Shown piece after piece: positions 54,033 to 61,691 of a stretch of DNA of 64,000 nt (positions are counted from its first letter, which is position 1; each line of letters opens with the position of its first letter). Below the pieces are notes generated by a model. The model made no database searches. It worked only from the letters and a program-made list of their open reading frames with translations, and was not told where the DNA came from. The DNA lies in contig NZ_QKPO01000001.1 in assembly GCF_003258355.1 (NCBI RefSeq), forward strand, positions 1-64,000, in the 5' to 3' direction. Position numbers and translations under genes: made by a program. The stretch is from Confluentibacter sediminis (GTDB lineage: Bacteria; Bacteroidota; Bacteroidia; Flavobacteriales; Flavobacteriaceae).

Positions 54033-55271
54033 CTAATACCAGCGTTTCTTATTTTTTTTGGAGCCTTCACTTTTGCGCCCTTTTTTATGCTTGCTTTTGC
54101 CTGGGGTTTTATGGATTTCCTTTTTTGCTTTTGGGTCCAATGGATAAGGGTGGTCTTCAATTACATCCAATTGCATGTTGATGAGTTGTTGAATGGTAGT
54201 CACATAGGCTTTTTCATCTGCTGAACAAAAGGAATAGGACGTTCCGGAATTTCCAGCTCTGGCCGTTCTACCAATTCTGTGGACGTAAGTTTCTGGCACA
54301 TTTGGTAAATCGAAATTGACAACGGCATCTAAATTATCAATATCAATACCACGAGCCGCCACATCGGTAGCTATTAAAATGTTGGCTTCTTTATTTTTGA
54401 ATTTCTGTAAAGCTTCTTGACGTAGGTTCTGACTCTTATCACCGTGGATACTTTCCACTTTATAACCATTTTTAATCAGCGTTTGTTCCAGTTTCTCAAC
54501 ACCAAATTTGGTACGTCTAAAAATAAGAATACTGCCTTTGATGCTGTTTCGTAATAAATGCAAACACAATTCTATTTTATTGCGTTTTGGGACGTAATAT
54601 AAAACCTGATTCACGTTTTTAGATGTGGATGAATTAGGAGCTACTTCCACACGTTCGGGTTCATTTAAAATAGTATTCGCTAGTTGTTCCACTTTAAACG
54701 GAATGGTTGCCGAAAACAACAAAATTTGTTTTTCTCTGGTGCACAAACGTTCCACTTTTTTCACATCATCAATAAAACCCATATCGAGCATTAAATCGGC
54801 TTCATCTAAAACCAAAATCTCAACATAATCTAAGTTTGCAACATCTTGTTTGTGTAAATCCAATAAACGGCCGGGGGTTGCAATTAAAATATCAACGCCT
54901 TTTTTAAGCACCTCTTTTTGAGGTTCAATAGAGGTACCTCCATATACCACGGTGGTTCTTAAATTGGTGTAAGCACTGTATGTTTTAAAATTTTCTTCTA
55001 TTTGAACGGCCAATTCGCGCGTCGGACTTACTATCAAGGCTTTTATTTTCTTGCCTTTTTTGCTAGCGTCTTGCTTATCAAACAATAATTGCAAAATAGG
55101 GAGAGCAAAGGCAGCCGTTTTTCCTGTGCCTGTTTGAGCCGAAACAATCACGTCTTTTTTAGCCAATACCAGCGGAATCGTTTTTTCTTGAACCAAGGTC
55201 GGGTTATCGTAACCGGCTTCTGCAACGGCTCTTAAAATGGGTTTGTTTAATTGTAAGTCTTTAAACGACAT
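54033..55271 (-). CDS. DEAD-box RNA helicase
   Basis: ATP-dependent RNA helicase of 412 residues. The Q motif is near residue 27; motif I AQTGTGKT (about 45-52), PTRELA, TPGRLLDL, motif II VLDEADLMLDMG (about 153-164), motif III FSATIP, the C-terminal IATDVAARGIDI (about 298-309) and HRIGRTARAG are all present. The short, very basic tail is similar to RhlE-type helicases of Bacteroidota. Likely roles are ribosome assembly and RNA turnover. Confidence 0.93.
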   Translation of the reverse strand: MSFKDLQLNKPILRAVAEAGYDNPTLVQEKTIPLVLAKKDVIVSAQTGTGKTAAFALPILQLLFDKQDASKKGKKIKALIVSPTRELAVQIEENFKTYSAYTNLRTTVVYGGTSIEPQKEVLKKGVDILIATPGRLLDLHKQDVANLDYVEILVLDEADLMLDMGFIDDVKKVERLCTREKQILLFSATIPFKVEQLANTILNEPERVEVAPNSSTSKNVNQVLYYVPKRNKIELCLHLLRNSIKGSILIFRRTKFGVEKLEQTLIKNGYKVESIHGDKSQNLRQEALQKFKNKEANILIATDVAARGIDIDNLDAVVNFDLPNVPETYVHRIGRTARAGNSGTSYSFCSADEKAYVTTIQQLINMQLDVIEDHPYPLDPKAKKEIHKTPGKSKHKKGRKSEGSKKNKKRWY

Positions 55272-55391
55272 GAATCATAAATTTGTTGCAAAGATACATA
55301 AAAGTAGTCTGGTCATTTTTTAATAAATTTTAAAGTATATAGATAAAACATTCTTTAATTTTACCCATAACTCATTTTAACACGACTCTGC

Positions 55392-56249
55392 ATGGTACAA
55401 TACAATCCCAAAGACTGGATCACATTTATTTTTAGATTTCATAAATCGGATACGTTTCGGAAACTCATTCCTATGATGATTTTTATAGGACTTTATACCT
55501 ATGGTGTTGGCTATTTGGAATTGGAGTACTGGAAACTGTCCGAGAAAAACCATTTGTCAAACATTACTGTGATGCACAGTATGTTGGGTTTTGTGATTTC
55601 TTTGTTGTTGGTGTTTAGAACCAATACGGCTTACGACCGTTGGTGGGAAGGTCGAAAACTGTGGGGAGCCTTGGTTAATAATAGCCGAAATTTAGCCATG
55701 AAACTCAGTGTTATGTTGAAGGAAGAACATGACCGTATATATTTTAGGAAATTAATTCCGGGTTATGCCTCCATATTGTCTAAACATTTAAGCGATGTAG
55801 AAACCAGTTTGCAATTGTATGAAGGCCTCGATATCGACCACCATAAACACCGCCCCAACCAAGTGGCTAAAATGATTTTTCAAAAGCTGCACGATTTGCA
55901 TGAACAGCATAAAATTTCGGGTGACCAATTGATTGTTTTAAATGCCGAAATACAGTCGTTTACAGATATTTGTGGCGCTTGCGAACGGATTAAAAACACG
56001 CCCATTCCCTATTCTTACAGTGCGTTTATTAAAAAATTCATCTTTTTTTATGTGATGACCTTGCCTTTTGGGTATGTGTTTAGTTTGGGATATTATGCCG
56101 TACCCGTGGTTATTTTTGTCTTTTACGTCTTGGCAAGTTTAGAATTGATTGCCGAAGAAATAGAAGACCCTTTTGGCTTTGATGCTAACGATTTGCCTAT
56201 TGAAAAGATTTCGGCAAATATTAAAAAGCATGTGGAAGAGATTATTTAG
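55392..56249 (+). CDS. Bestrophin-family (UPF0187) membrane protein
   Basis: Membrane protein of 285 residues with four hydrophobic segments (about 23-42, 48-66, 205-225 and 229-247). The characteristic FRTNTAYDRWWEGRKLWGAL (about 73-92) and the C-terminal IEDPFGFDANDLPI (about 257-270) identify a bacterial bestrophin homologue. Bacterial bestrophins form pentameric channels, mostly cation-selective. It borders the AT-rich accessory cassette. Confidence 0.92.
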   Translation: MVQYNPKDWITFIFRFHKSDTFRKLIPMMIFIGLYTYGVGYLELEYWKLSEKNHLSNITVMHSMLGFVISLLLVFRTNTAYDRWWEGRKLWGALVNNSRNLAMKLSVMLKEEHDRIYFRKLIPGYASILSKHLSDVETSLQLYEGLDIDHHKHRPNQVAKMIFQKLHDLHEQHKISGDQLIVLNAEIQSFTDICGACERIKNTPIPYSYSAFIKKFIFFYVMTLPFGYVFSLGYYAVPVVIFVFYVLASLELIAEEIEDPFGFDANDLPIEKISANIKKHVEEII

Positions 56250-56333
56250 GGATCTTTGTTTTTGAGGGTTAGGTTTTTTAATTTACCACTTATTGGTTTG
56301 TCGGTTTGAAAACGGCTGATATCGTTAGTGCTT

Positions 56334-57356
56334 TTATAAGTCTCTAGATTTAATGTGAACTTTTAAAATCTGCACTTTTTTAACATTTCTGCATTTCATA
56401 GTTTCTTGATTAAAAAGGACTAAGTTAGAGCCGATATTATGAAGTGAACTTCTGAATTTGATTCCTTGAACATTAGTGAATGTTTTAATGAATTCACAAA
56501 TAAATTGAGTTGGAATGTAATCTATTTCAGAATCATATCTCCTCATTGGTTTTGATAAATCTCGACTAATTAATTGTTTTAATAATGTAGATTTAATCTT
56601 TTTGTTAACCCAATTAGGATGATATAATGTTGGTATTTCTGTGAAATCAGAAATTATAATTTCACTTTGATATTCTTCATTCTTTGTAAAAGTTGCAACA
56701 GATACCTCGTCTAAATACGATGCTCTAACTTCATATAGAATAGTTTCTTCATTATCACTTAAATACAAATAAGGAATACCTATTGGGTTTGCACGTCCAG
56801 CTGAAGCATATATCGCAAGTGGAGAAGCCATTTTATCAATTGGGTAAGTCTCTTCTTGCGAATTTTGATGTAATCTAGCTCTATAAAAAGTTTCGTCATT
56901 ATTTATTGTAGTTTTACTTTCAAAAAAACTATCCCAACCTAAATCTTCTGTCAATTTTTCAATGTTAGTGAAATACCTTCGTTCCCATTTTAATTGCTCT
57001 TTCAATACAGACCAATAATTTATATTTTCGAGAATTTCATCACTAAAATCAACTAAATCATCTGAATTATTAATTGCTGATGCTGTTTGATTTAGAGCTT
57101 CATTAAGTATCTTGTGACCACAATCTAAATTGCTGAATAAGTTCCAATTGCCTTGAATAGAAGAAATTAAACTCTTGCCATCAGCTTTCAATTGGAAATT
57201 ATCAAATAATTCTTTGAAGAAATCTAAAAGTTCTATTAATTCAATAGTTTCAATATCTTCACTTTTACAACAATCACAATTTCCCATTTTTCCTTGAGAA
57301 ATGATAAACCCATTCAGTTCTTTATCAGTGAAGCAATTTTTGCAAACGTATTGCAT
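56334..57356 (-). CDS. RES-domain protein with N-terminal Cys-rich region
   Basis: Protein of 340 residues. The N-terminus has a zinc-ribbon-like CKNCF and CDCC cluster (Cys5, Cys8, Cys27, Cys29/30), then a helical region to about 150, resembling the HEPN/RES N-terminal domain. The RES domain (about 150-330) shows FYRARLH (Arg159) and GRANPIGIPYLYLSDNEETI (about 187-206) followed by the conserved YEVR (Glu209). Characterised RES toxins degrade NAD+ by phosphorolysis; that activity is inferred here. It is the last gene of a three-gene AT-rich operon, four bases after the sce7725-family gene. No separate Xre antitoxin is adjacent. Confidence 0.8.
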   Translation of the reverse strand: MQYVCKNCFTDKELNGFIISQGKMGNCDCCKSEDIETIELIELLDFFKELFDNFQLKADGKSLISSIQGNWNLFSNLDCGHKILNEALNQTASAINNSDDLVDFSDEILENINYWSVLKEQLKWERRYFTNIEKLTEDLGWDSFFESKTTINNDETFYRARLHQNSQEETYPIDKMASPLAIYASAGRANPIGIPYLYLSDNEETILYEVRASYLDEVSVATFTKNEEYQSEIIISDFTEIPTLYHPNWVNKKIKSTLLKQLISRDLSKPMRRYDSEIDYIPTQFICEFIKTFTNVQGIKFRSSLHNIGSNLVLFNQETMKCRNVKKVQILKVHIKSRDL

Positions 57357-57360
57357 AATG

Positions 57361-58290
57361 CTAATTTAGAAAGTCACTTACAATTAGTAAATGATTTTTG
57401 ATAGAAATCTTTTTAACAGTCCCTAAACCAGGATATCTAGCCTCATCCAAGTATTTTTTTAATTCATTTGTAGCAGAATTTAATAATGGTAAATTAATGC
57501 AGAAATCTACCGCTTTTGTTGCTGCTTCTGCAAATTTGCCCTGTACGTTCGCAATCGAATCATTAGATGTGGAAGTAAAATGTCTAATCCAAATTTGATT
57601 TTCAAACTCTGCATTTAAATAAGTAAGATGTATAGCAACAGCTCTTGGTGTACTGCCGCCATCTACAAATTCACTTGGTAATACAGTAAAGTCAGCAAAT
57701 GCTTGATAACTATCTTGACCATAATACAAATGCTCTTCTGTAAATTTATGAGCTTGAATATTCAAAAAATCAGCATTTTTTTGTTGCTTTTCAAATATGT
57801 CATCTAATCTTATATAAAGCTTCCCAAGACTTTTAATGTGTCTGTCTAAGCTTCTATACTTGTGAGGTTCTAAAAGCATAATTTTACTAATCTTATCAAT
57901 TGAACACAATTGTTTTAGGCTTTCTTCATCTGAAAAATTATCAAGACAAATTATTAAGCAGTCTTCTAAATTGTATTTTTCAATATTTGATAAGATATAA
58001 TCTGCGTTATCAGAATAATGAAATGCGTGTAAAAATTTTTTATTTTCTAATTCTGAAATGTAAGTAAGAAAGAATTCTGTATCTCCGGGCATTTCTCCTT
58101 GAAATGGATTTACAATTAAATAAGCATTAAAGTCTTTTTCTTGAAATACTTTATGCGCTAAATTAAGATTATTAAAACTCTGCTTTACGGGTTCTAAAAC
58201 AGGGGTTATGTTTTGTAATTTATCTTCGCTAACCAGTTCCCTTAAACTAATTAATTCAAATTGTCTTGCTCTTAAATAGGGGAAATACAT
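57361..58290 (-). CDS. sce7725 family protein
   Basis: Protein of 309 residues. The start YFPYLRARQFELISLRELV is diagnostic of the sce7725 family (named after a Sorangium cellulosum protein), which resembles phage T4 'beta' family proteins with a TIM-barrel-like pattern (VLEPVKQS, AYLIVNPF, LIICLDNF, KIMLLEPH, LYIRLDDIF). A conserved LPSEFVDGGSTPRAVAIHL lies near 205-223. The function is unknown. It is usually found with an sce7726-family gene, as here, three bases after it. Confidence 0.82.
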   Translation of the reverse strand: MYFPYLRARQFELISLRELVSEDKLQNITPVLEPVKQSFNNLNLAHKVFQEKDFNAYLIVNPFQGEMPGDTEFFLTYISELENKKFLHAFHYSDNADYILSNIEKYNLEDCLIICLDNFSDEESLKQLCSIDKISKIMLLEPHKYRSLDRHIKSLGKLYIRLDDIFEKQQKNADFLNIQAHKFTEEHLYYGQDSYQAFADFTVLPSEFVDGGSTPRAVAIHLTYLNAEFENQIWIRHFTSTSNDSIANVQGKFAEAATKAVDFCINLPLLNSATNELKKYLDEARYPGLGTVKKISIKNHLLIVSDFLN

Positions 58291-58293
58291 AAT

Positions 58294-59142
58294 CTAAATA
58301 GTGTTTATTTTTAAACTATTAATTAGGTTATCTCTTTCCTGTTTTTTTAAATTCAGAGAAAGACATATCTGGTTGAATTCATTATTTACCTTATTGAAAA
58401 ATTGATTGTTAATATTTCTTTTTTTCATAGCATTTAGAAATAATTTATTCAAATCGTTTTTTGGTATGTTTGATATCAGTTCTTTACATATTTCAAATTG
58501 ATTAAAAGCATTTATTTTAGGAAGTCCTCCGAAATATGCTTTTGAAATCTCTAGATATTCTTTCGTGTGAAGAATTTCCATTAATGTATTCGTGTCAATA
58601 TCAACTTTTCTTTCTGCTTTTTTAATGAGTTCGAATTTTTTCGAACTAGAGTCGAAAGAAATTATACCAACTGAATTATCAAAACTTGAATATTTCGATA
58701 TGTGTATATTTGGAATAATAATGTAAACTTCATTGAAGATTTTCTTATACTGTTGAAGTTGGTTTGATAATCTATATTCTTTATCTAAAATGGTTTTGAT
58801 TTCAAAAGCTTTGGAAACTCCATTGAACATTGCCAAGTCAGCAATGGCTTTGCCGATTCTGAATTCATTAAATATGACAGAATTATTCGTTCCTAGTTCG
58901 CTTTTTAGCCATTTGTTTAAAAATTCATTTTTTAAAACATATTCATTAGGATAATTGTTTTCAAGAATATGGTAAGTATTTCGAAGGAATTTTAAGTATG
59001 TGTTTCCCTTATTTTGTTCAGTAAGGTTATATCTTTCAAGCTTAACGTCTATAGATTCAAAATCACCTTTTAACCAACGATTTACCTCACTTCTCGAAAA
59101 AAGTGTTGAAAAATCTCTTAGTTGGTGTGAAGTGAATGTCAT
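58294..59142 (-). CDS. sce7726 family protein, PD-(D/E)XK nuclease-like
   Basis: Protein of 282 residues from the first ATG at 59142; the longer frame to 59220 begins with TTG. A -7-like TATTTTTG lies in that extension (59162-59169), which supports the shorter form. The central FNEFRIGKAIADLAMFN with Glu93 and Asp102, FEIK with Glu114 and Lys116, and QLQQY (Gln128-x3-Tyr132) are the ordered marks of the PD-(D/E)XK fold. This fits the sce7726 family. Likely a DNA nuclease in a conflict system; the target is unknown. The C-terminal 100 residues are Lys- and Asn-rich and helical. First gene of the operon with sce7725 and RES. Confidence 0.78.
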   Translation of the reverse strand: MTFTSHQLRDFSTLFSRSEVNRWLKGDFESIDVKLERYNLTEQNKGNTYLKFLRNTYHILENNYPNEYVLKNEFLNKWLKSELGTNNSVIFNEFRIGKAIADLAMFNGVSKAFEIKTILDKEYRLSNQLQQYKKIFNEVYIIIPNIHISKYSSFDNSVGIISFDSSSKKFELIKKAERKVDIDTNTLMEILHTKEYLEISKAYFGGLPKINAFNQFEICKELISNIPKNDLNKLFLNAMKKRNINNQFFNKVNNEFNQICLSLNLKKQERDNLINSLKINTI

Positions 59143-59323
59143 TTTTTTCGGGTAAAAGTAGCAAAAATATTTGCCGTTTTCAATATGGTGTGGCTTTTTA
59201 GCATTACTGATAACTATCAAGATAAAAAAAGTTTCAATTCTTATTTAACGATATTTAAACGAATTTAGAATTTTTTTCTGACAAAACGAACTTCCATTTA
59301 AAATATTAATCTCATAAGAAAGC

Positions 59324-59372
59324 ATAAAAAAACCACAAATACACCAATAAAAATATCAGTGCATTCGTGGTT
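59324..59372 (-). terminator. Intrinsic terminator after the AhpD-like gene
   Basis: On the minus strand AACCACGAATGCAC pairs with the later GTGTATTTGTGGTT, with several G-U pairs and an AT-rich loop. A U run follows. This sequence type recurs in Bacteroidota as a terminator-like repeat. Confidence 0.65.
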
Positions 59373-59377
59373 AAAAA

Positions 59378-59818
59378 TCATTCAATCTCTTGATGGGTAC
59401 TTACCGCAATACGGTTCCAAGCATTAATGGTTACAATGGCCATAATAATTTGTGCTATTTGGGTTTCTGTAAAAAATCCAGCCGCTTTTTGGTAGGTGTC
59501 TTTACTTAAACCGTTTTGATGAATCAAAGTGATTTCTTCAGTCATAGCTAGAACGGTTTGTTCTTCTTCCGTAAAGAATTTAGTGGCTTCTCTCCAGGCA
59601 CTCACCAAAAAGATACGTTGGTTGGTTTCTCCATATTTTAGGGCGTCTTTAGTGTGCATATCAATACAGTACGCACAATTATTGATTTGCGAGGCACGGA
59701 TTTTAATAAGTTCTTTTAAGGTTTTAGAGATGTCTATGTTTGCTAAATACCCTTCTAAAGCATACATCGCTTTATAGGCTTGTGGCTCTACTTGATTGAT
59801 GTTGATACGTTTTTCCAT
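59378..59818 (-). CDS. Carboxymuconolactone decarboxylase/AhpD-family protein
   Basis: Protein of 146 residues. The AhpD-type redox pair is in NNCAYCIDMHTKDAL (about 47-61), with Cys-x-x-Cys and the following His, in an otherwise helical protein. Such proteins act as peroxidase-linked disulfide reductants. It is next to a Crp-type regulator gene 66 bases upstream on the same strand, a common pairing in this phylum, so it may be controlled by it. Confidence 0.88.
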   Translation of the reverse strand: MEKRININQVEPQAYKAMYALEGYLANIDISKTLKELIKIRASQINNCAYCIDMHTKDALKYGETNQRIFLVSAWREATKFFTEEEQTVLAMTEEITLIHQNGLSKDTYQKAAGFFTETQIAQIIMAIVTINAWNRIAVSTHQEIE

Positions 59819-59884
59819 GATTTTGTTGTTTTAATTTAACATTACAAAATTGGAAAACTGCCAACGGGAAAAACTTAAACTGGT

Positions 59885-60460
59885 TTAAGAAATCCCTTTT
59901 TTACGGATTTCACTTAAATATTCTGGTGTGAAATTTAAATAAGAAGCGATGAGGTATTGTGGCACACGCTGTAAAAATTCAGGCTGTGCTTTTAGGAAAT
60001 GATAATAGAGTTCTTCCCTGGAATAATCATAAAGGAATTTAATACGCATTTGTGCGGCGGCATAGGCTTTTTGGTAAATACAACGGAAATGTTTTTCCAT
60101 AACAGGATGGGTTTCCAAAAGTTTTTCATAATCTACCTTGTCTATATATAAAAGTTCGGTATTCTCCACCGTTTGAATATAAAATTCTGTAGTCGATTGG
60201 TTTATAAATGAAAACGTGTCGCTCATCCACCACTGTTCTATGGCGAATTCAGTGGTTTGTTCCGTGCCTTTGTCATTGATGAAAAATTTACGGAGAACGC
60301 CATGTAACACAAATAAATTGGACTTACATATTTGTCCTTCCTCCAGAAGATTGTCTTTTTTTGATATCCTTTTAAATTGGAAATAGGAAAGAATGGCTTC
60401 AAACTCTTCGTCATTTACCGTAACGAATTTATTTATATGTGCTTTTAGAATCTCGGACAT
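59885..60460 (-). CDS. Crp/Fnr family transcriptional regulator
   Basis: Regulator of 191 residues. The N-terminal cyclic-nucleotide-binding beta-roll covers about 20-110. The C-terminal helix-turn-helix is short and includes YLIASYLNFTPEYLSEIRKK (about 170-189), as in many Bacteroidota Crp-like proteins. The cNMP-contact consensus is weak, so the ligand is uncertain. Likely local regulator of the AhpD-like gene. Confidence 0.88.
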   Translation of the reverse strand: MSEILKAHINKFVTVNDEEFEAILSYFQFKRISKKDNLLEEGQICKSNLFVLHGVLRKFFINDKGTEQTTEFAIEQWWMSDTFSFINQSTTEFYIQTVENTELLYIDKVDYEKLLETHPVMEKHFRCIYQKAYAAAQMRIKFLYDYSREELYYHFLKAQPEFLQRVPQYLIASYLNFTPEYLSEIRKKGIS

Positions 60461-60501
60461 GTTTTGGAGTTTGTTTTAAATATGAGCAAAAATATTACTT
60501 T

Positions 60502-61098
60502 TTAGTTTCTAGCAAATTTAAGCAAGGTTTGTATGCTACCATTGTCAGCTTTTTTTAATGCGGAGATATACATTTTTCGTGTTTCATCCGGTTTAACCAT
60601 ATTTGATTTGTTCCAACTAAAAATGGGCTTTCCAAAAATACGCTCGATAATGATATCAGCCATCATTCTGGAGTGTCTACCATTTCCATTCGAAAAACAA
60701 TGAATGGCTACAAGCCTATGCTTAAATCTGATTGCAATTTCTTCATCTGAATACGTTTTGTTTTGTATCCAATATATAGTATCGTCAATAAGTTTTTTTA
60801 ATTCTAAGCCTATTTGTGTCCATTTTATTCCAATGTTTTTATCGGTTTTCCTAAACTCCCCAGCCCATTTCCAAACATCACTGTACATTTTTTTGTGTAA
60901 ATCTTTTATGAATTTTTCAGTTAATATTCTGTCTTGCTTTAAATTGGTATGGATAGTCCATTCCATTGCTTTTTCAATATTTAGCTGTTCAAATTCATCT
61001 AATTCGCCTTGTGTTGTTATTGATTTTATTTTGAGGCCTTCTTTTTCTTCTTCATTTATAGGCGTTTGGCCATCTTTATAATCTAATTCTAATCCCAT
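60502..61098 (-). CDS. Fic-domain protein, 'mobile mystery protein B'
   Basis: Protein of 198 residues. The Fic core motif HCFSNGNGRHSR (about 133-144) keeps the catalytic His and the GNGR that binds ATP. FRKTDKNIGIKW (about 82-93) is the flap. Fic enzymes usually AMPylate target proteins. The start overlaps the regulator gene by ten bases, so the two are translated together. The pair matches the known TIGR 'mobile mystery' A/B pair found sporadically across bacteria. Toxin-antitoxin behaviour is a proposal. Confidence 0.88.
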   Translation of the reverse strand: MGLELDYKDGQTPINEEEKEGLKIKSITTQGELDEFEQLNIEKAMEWTIHTNLKQDRILTEKFIKDLHKKMYSDVWKWAGEFRKTDKNIGIKWTQIGLELKKLIDDTIYWIQNKTYSDEEIAIRFKHRLVAIHCFSNGNGRHSRMMADIIIERIFGKPIFSWNKSNMVKPDETRKMYISALKKADNGSIQTLLKFARN

Positions 61099-61550
61099 AA
61101 CGATTTCCTCATATCTCTTTTTATCTCACTCGCCAAATCTTTTATAGTTTCATTTAATTTTTCGTCACCAATACCTTGACCTTCCAATTTCATATTCTGA
61201 TTGGTTCTTAAAACTATTTTCTGAGCTAATTTTTCAGCTTTGATATTAATCAAATCGTTAAAACTTCCGTTTTTGGGAACAAAACCGTACACAAATTTTA
61301 AATCCATGGCTTCGCCAACTTCTTTTAAGGATTTAATGGTGATGGAGCCTTTTACTTCATTGTCTTCAAGCCTTTTCACAGCTTGTCTGGTGGTTTTGAG
61401 TTTGTTTCCAAGTTGATTCATAGTCATATTGAGGGCCGTACGGATAGTATGAATCCATCCTTTATCAGGAATCAAAACCATTTCTGTTTTTTGAAATGGT
61501 TTTAGCTTTTGGTCTAATTGCTCAATTAAAAGCTTTCTTTTATTTCTCAT
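61089..61550 (-). CDS. XRE-type regulator, 'mobile mystery protein A'
   Basis: Protein of 153 residues from the ATG at 61550. An in-frame ATG at 61625 would add 25 residues but runs through the repeat array, so the shorter form, which starts MRNKRKLLIEQLDQ, is preferred. The helix-turn-helix includes MTMNQLGNKLKTTRQAVKRL (about 42-61). It is the putative antitoxin or autorepressor of the downstream Fic gene, with which it overlaps by ten bases. The 32-base repeats 61554-61681 directly before it are the expected binding sites. Confidence 0.85.
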   Translation of the reverse strand: MRNKRKLLIEQLDQKLKPFQKTEMVLIPDKGWIHTIRTALNMTMNQLGNKLKTTRQAVKRLEDNEVKGSITIKSLKEVGEAMDLKFVYGFVPKNGSFNDLINIKAEKLAQKIVLRTNQNMKLEGQGIGDEKLNETIKDLASEIKRDMRKSLWD

Positions 61551-61553
61551 TTT

Positions 61554-61681
61554 GTAATCAATTGAGTTTACAATTAAATTAAAAAGTAAACTTATATTGT
61601 TACAAATATATAAAAAAGTAAACATATAAGTTTACAAATTGTATAAAAAGTAAACGCATAAGTTTGCAAAATAAATTAAAA
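61554..61681. promoter_or_regulatory. Four tandem 32-base repeats, operator array of the mobile-mystery pair
   Basis: Copies start at 61554, 61586, 61618 and 61650, a spacing of exactly 32 bases (about three helical turns). Each contains an 18-base near-palindrome. The best is GTAAACATATAAGTTTAC (61618-61635). The others are GTAATCAATTGAGTTTAC, GTAAACTTATATTGTTAC and GTAAACGCATAAGTTTGC. A/T-rich linkers ending in AAAA complete each unit. The first copy ends almost at the regulator's start codon. A phased set like this suggests cooperative binding by the regulator. Confidence 0.75.
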
Positions 61682-61691
61682 GTTGAATTCA

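Noticed and set aside
59143-59220. N-terminal extension of the sce7726-family protein
   Set aside because: It starts with TTG, and a -7-like box lies inside it; the first ATG (59142) gives the better start.
61551-61625. N-terminal extension of the XRE-type regulator
   Set aside because: The extra 25 residues are encoded by the repeat array and do not match the family start.
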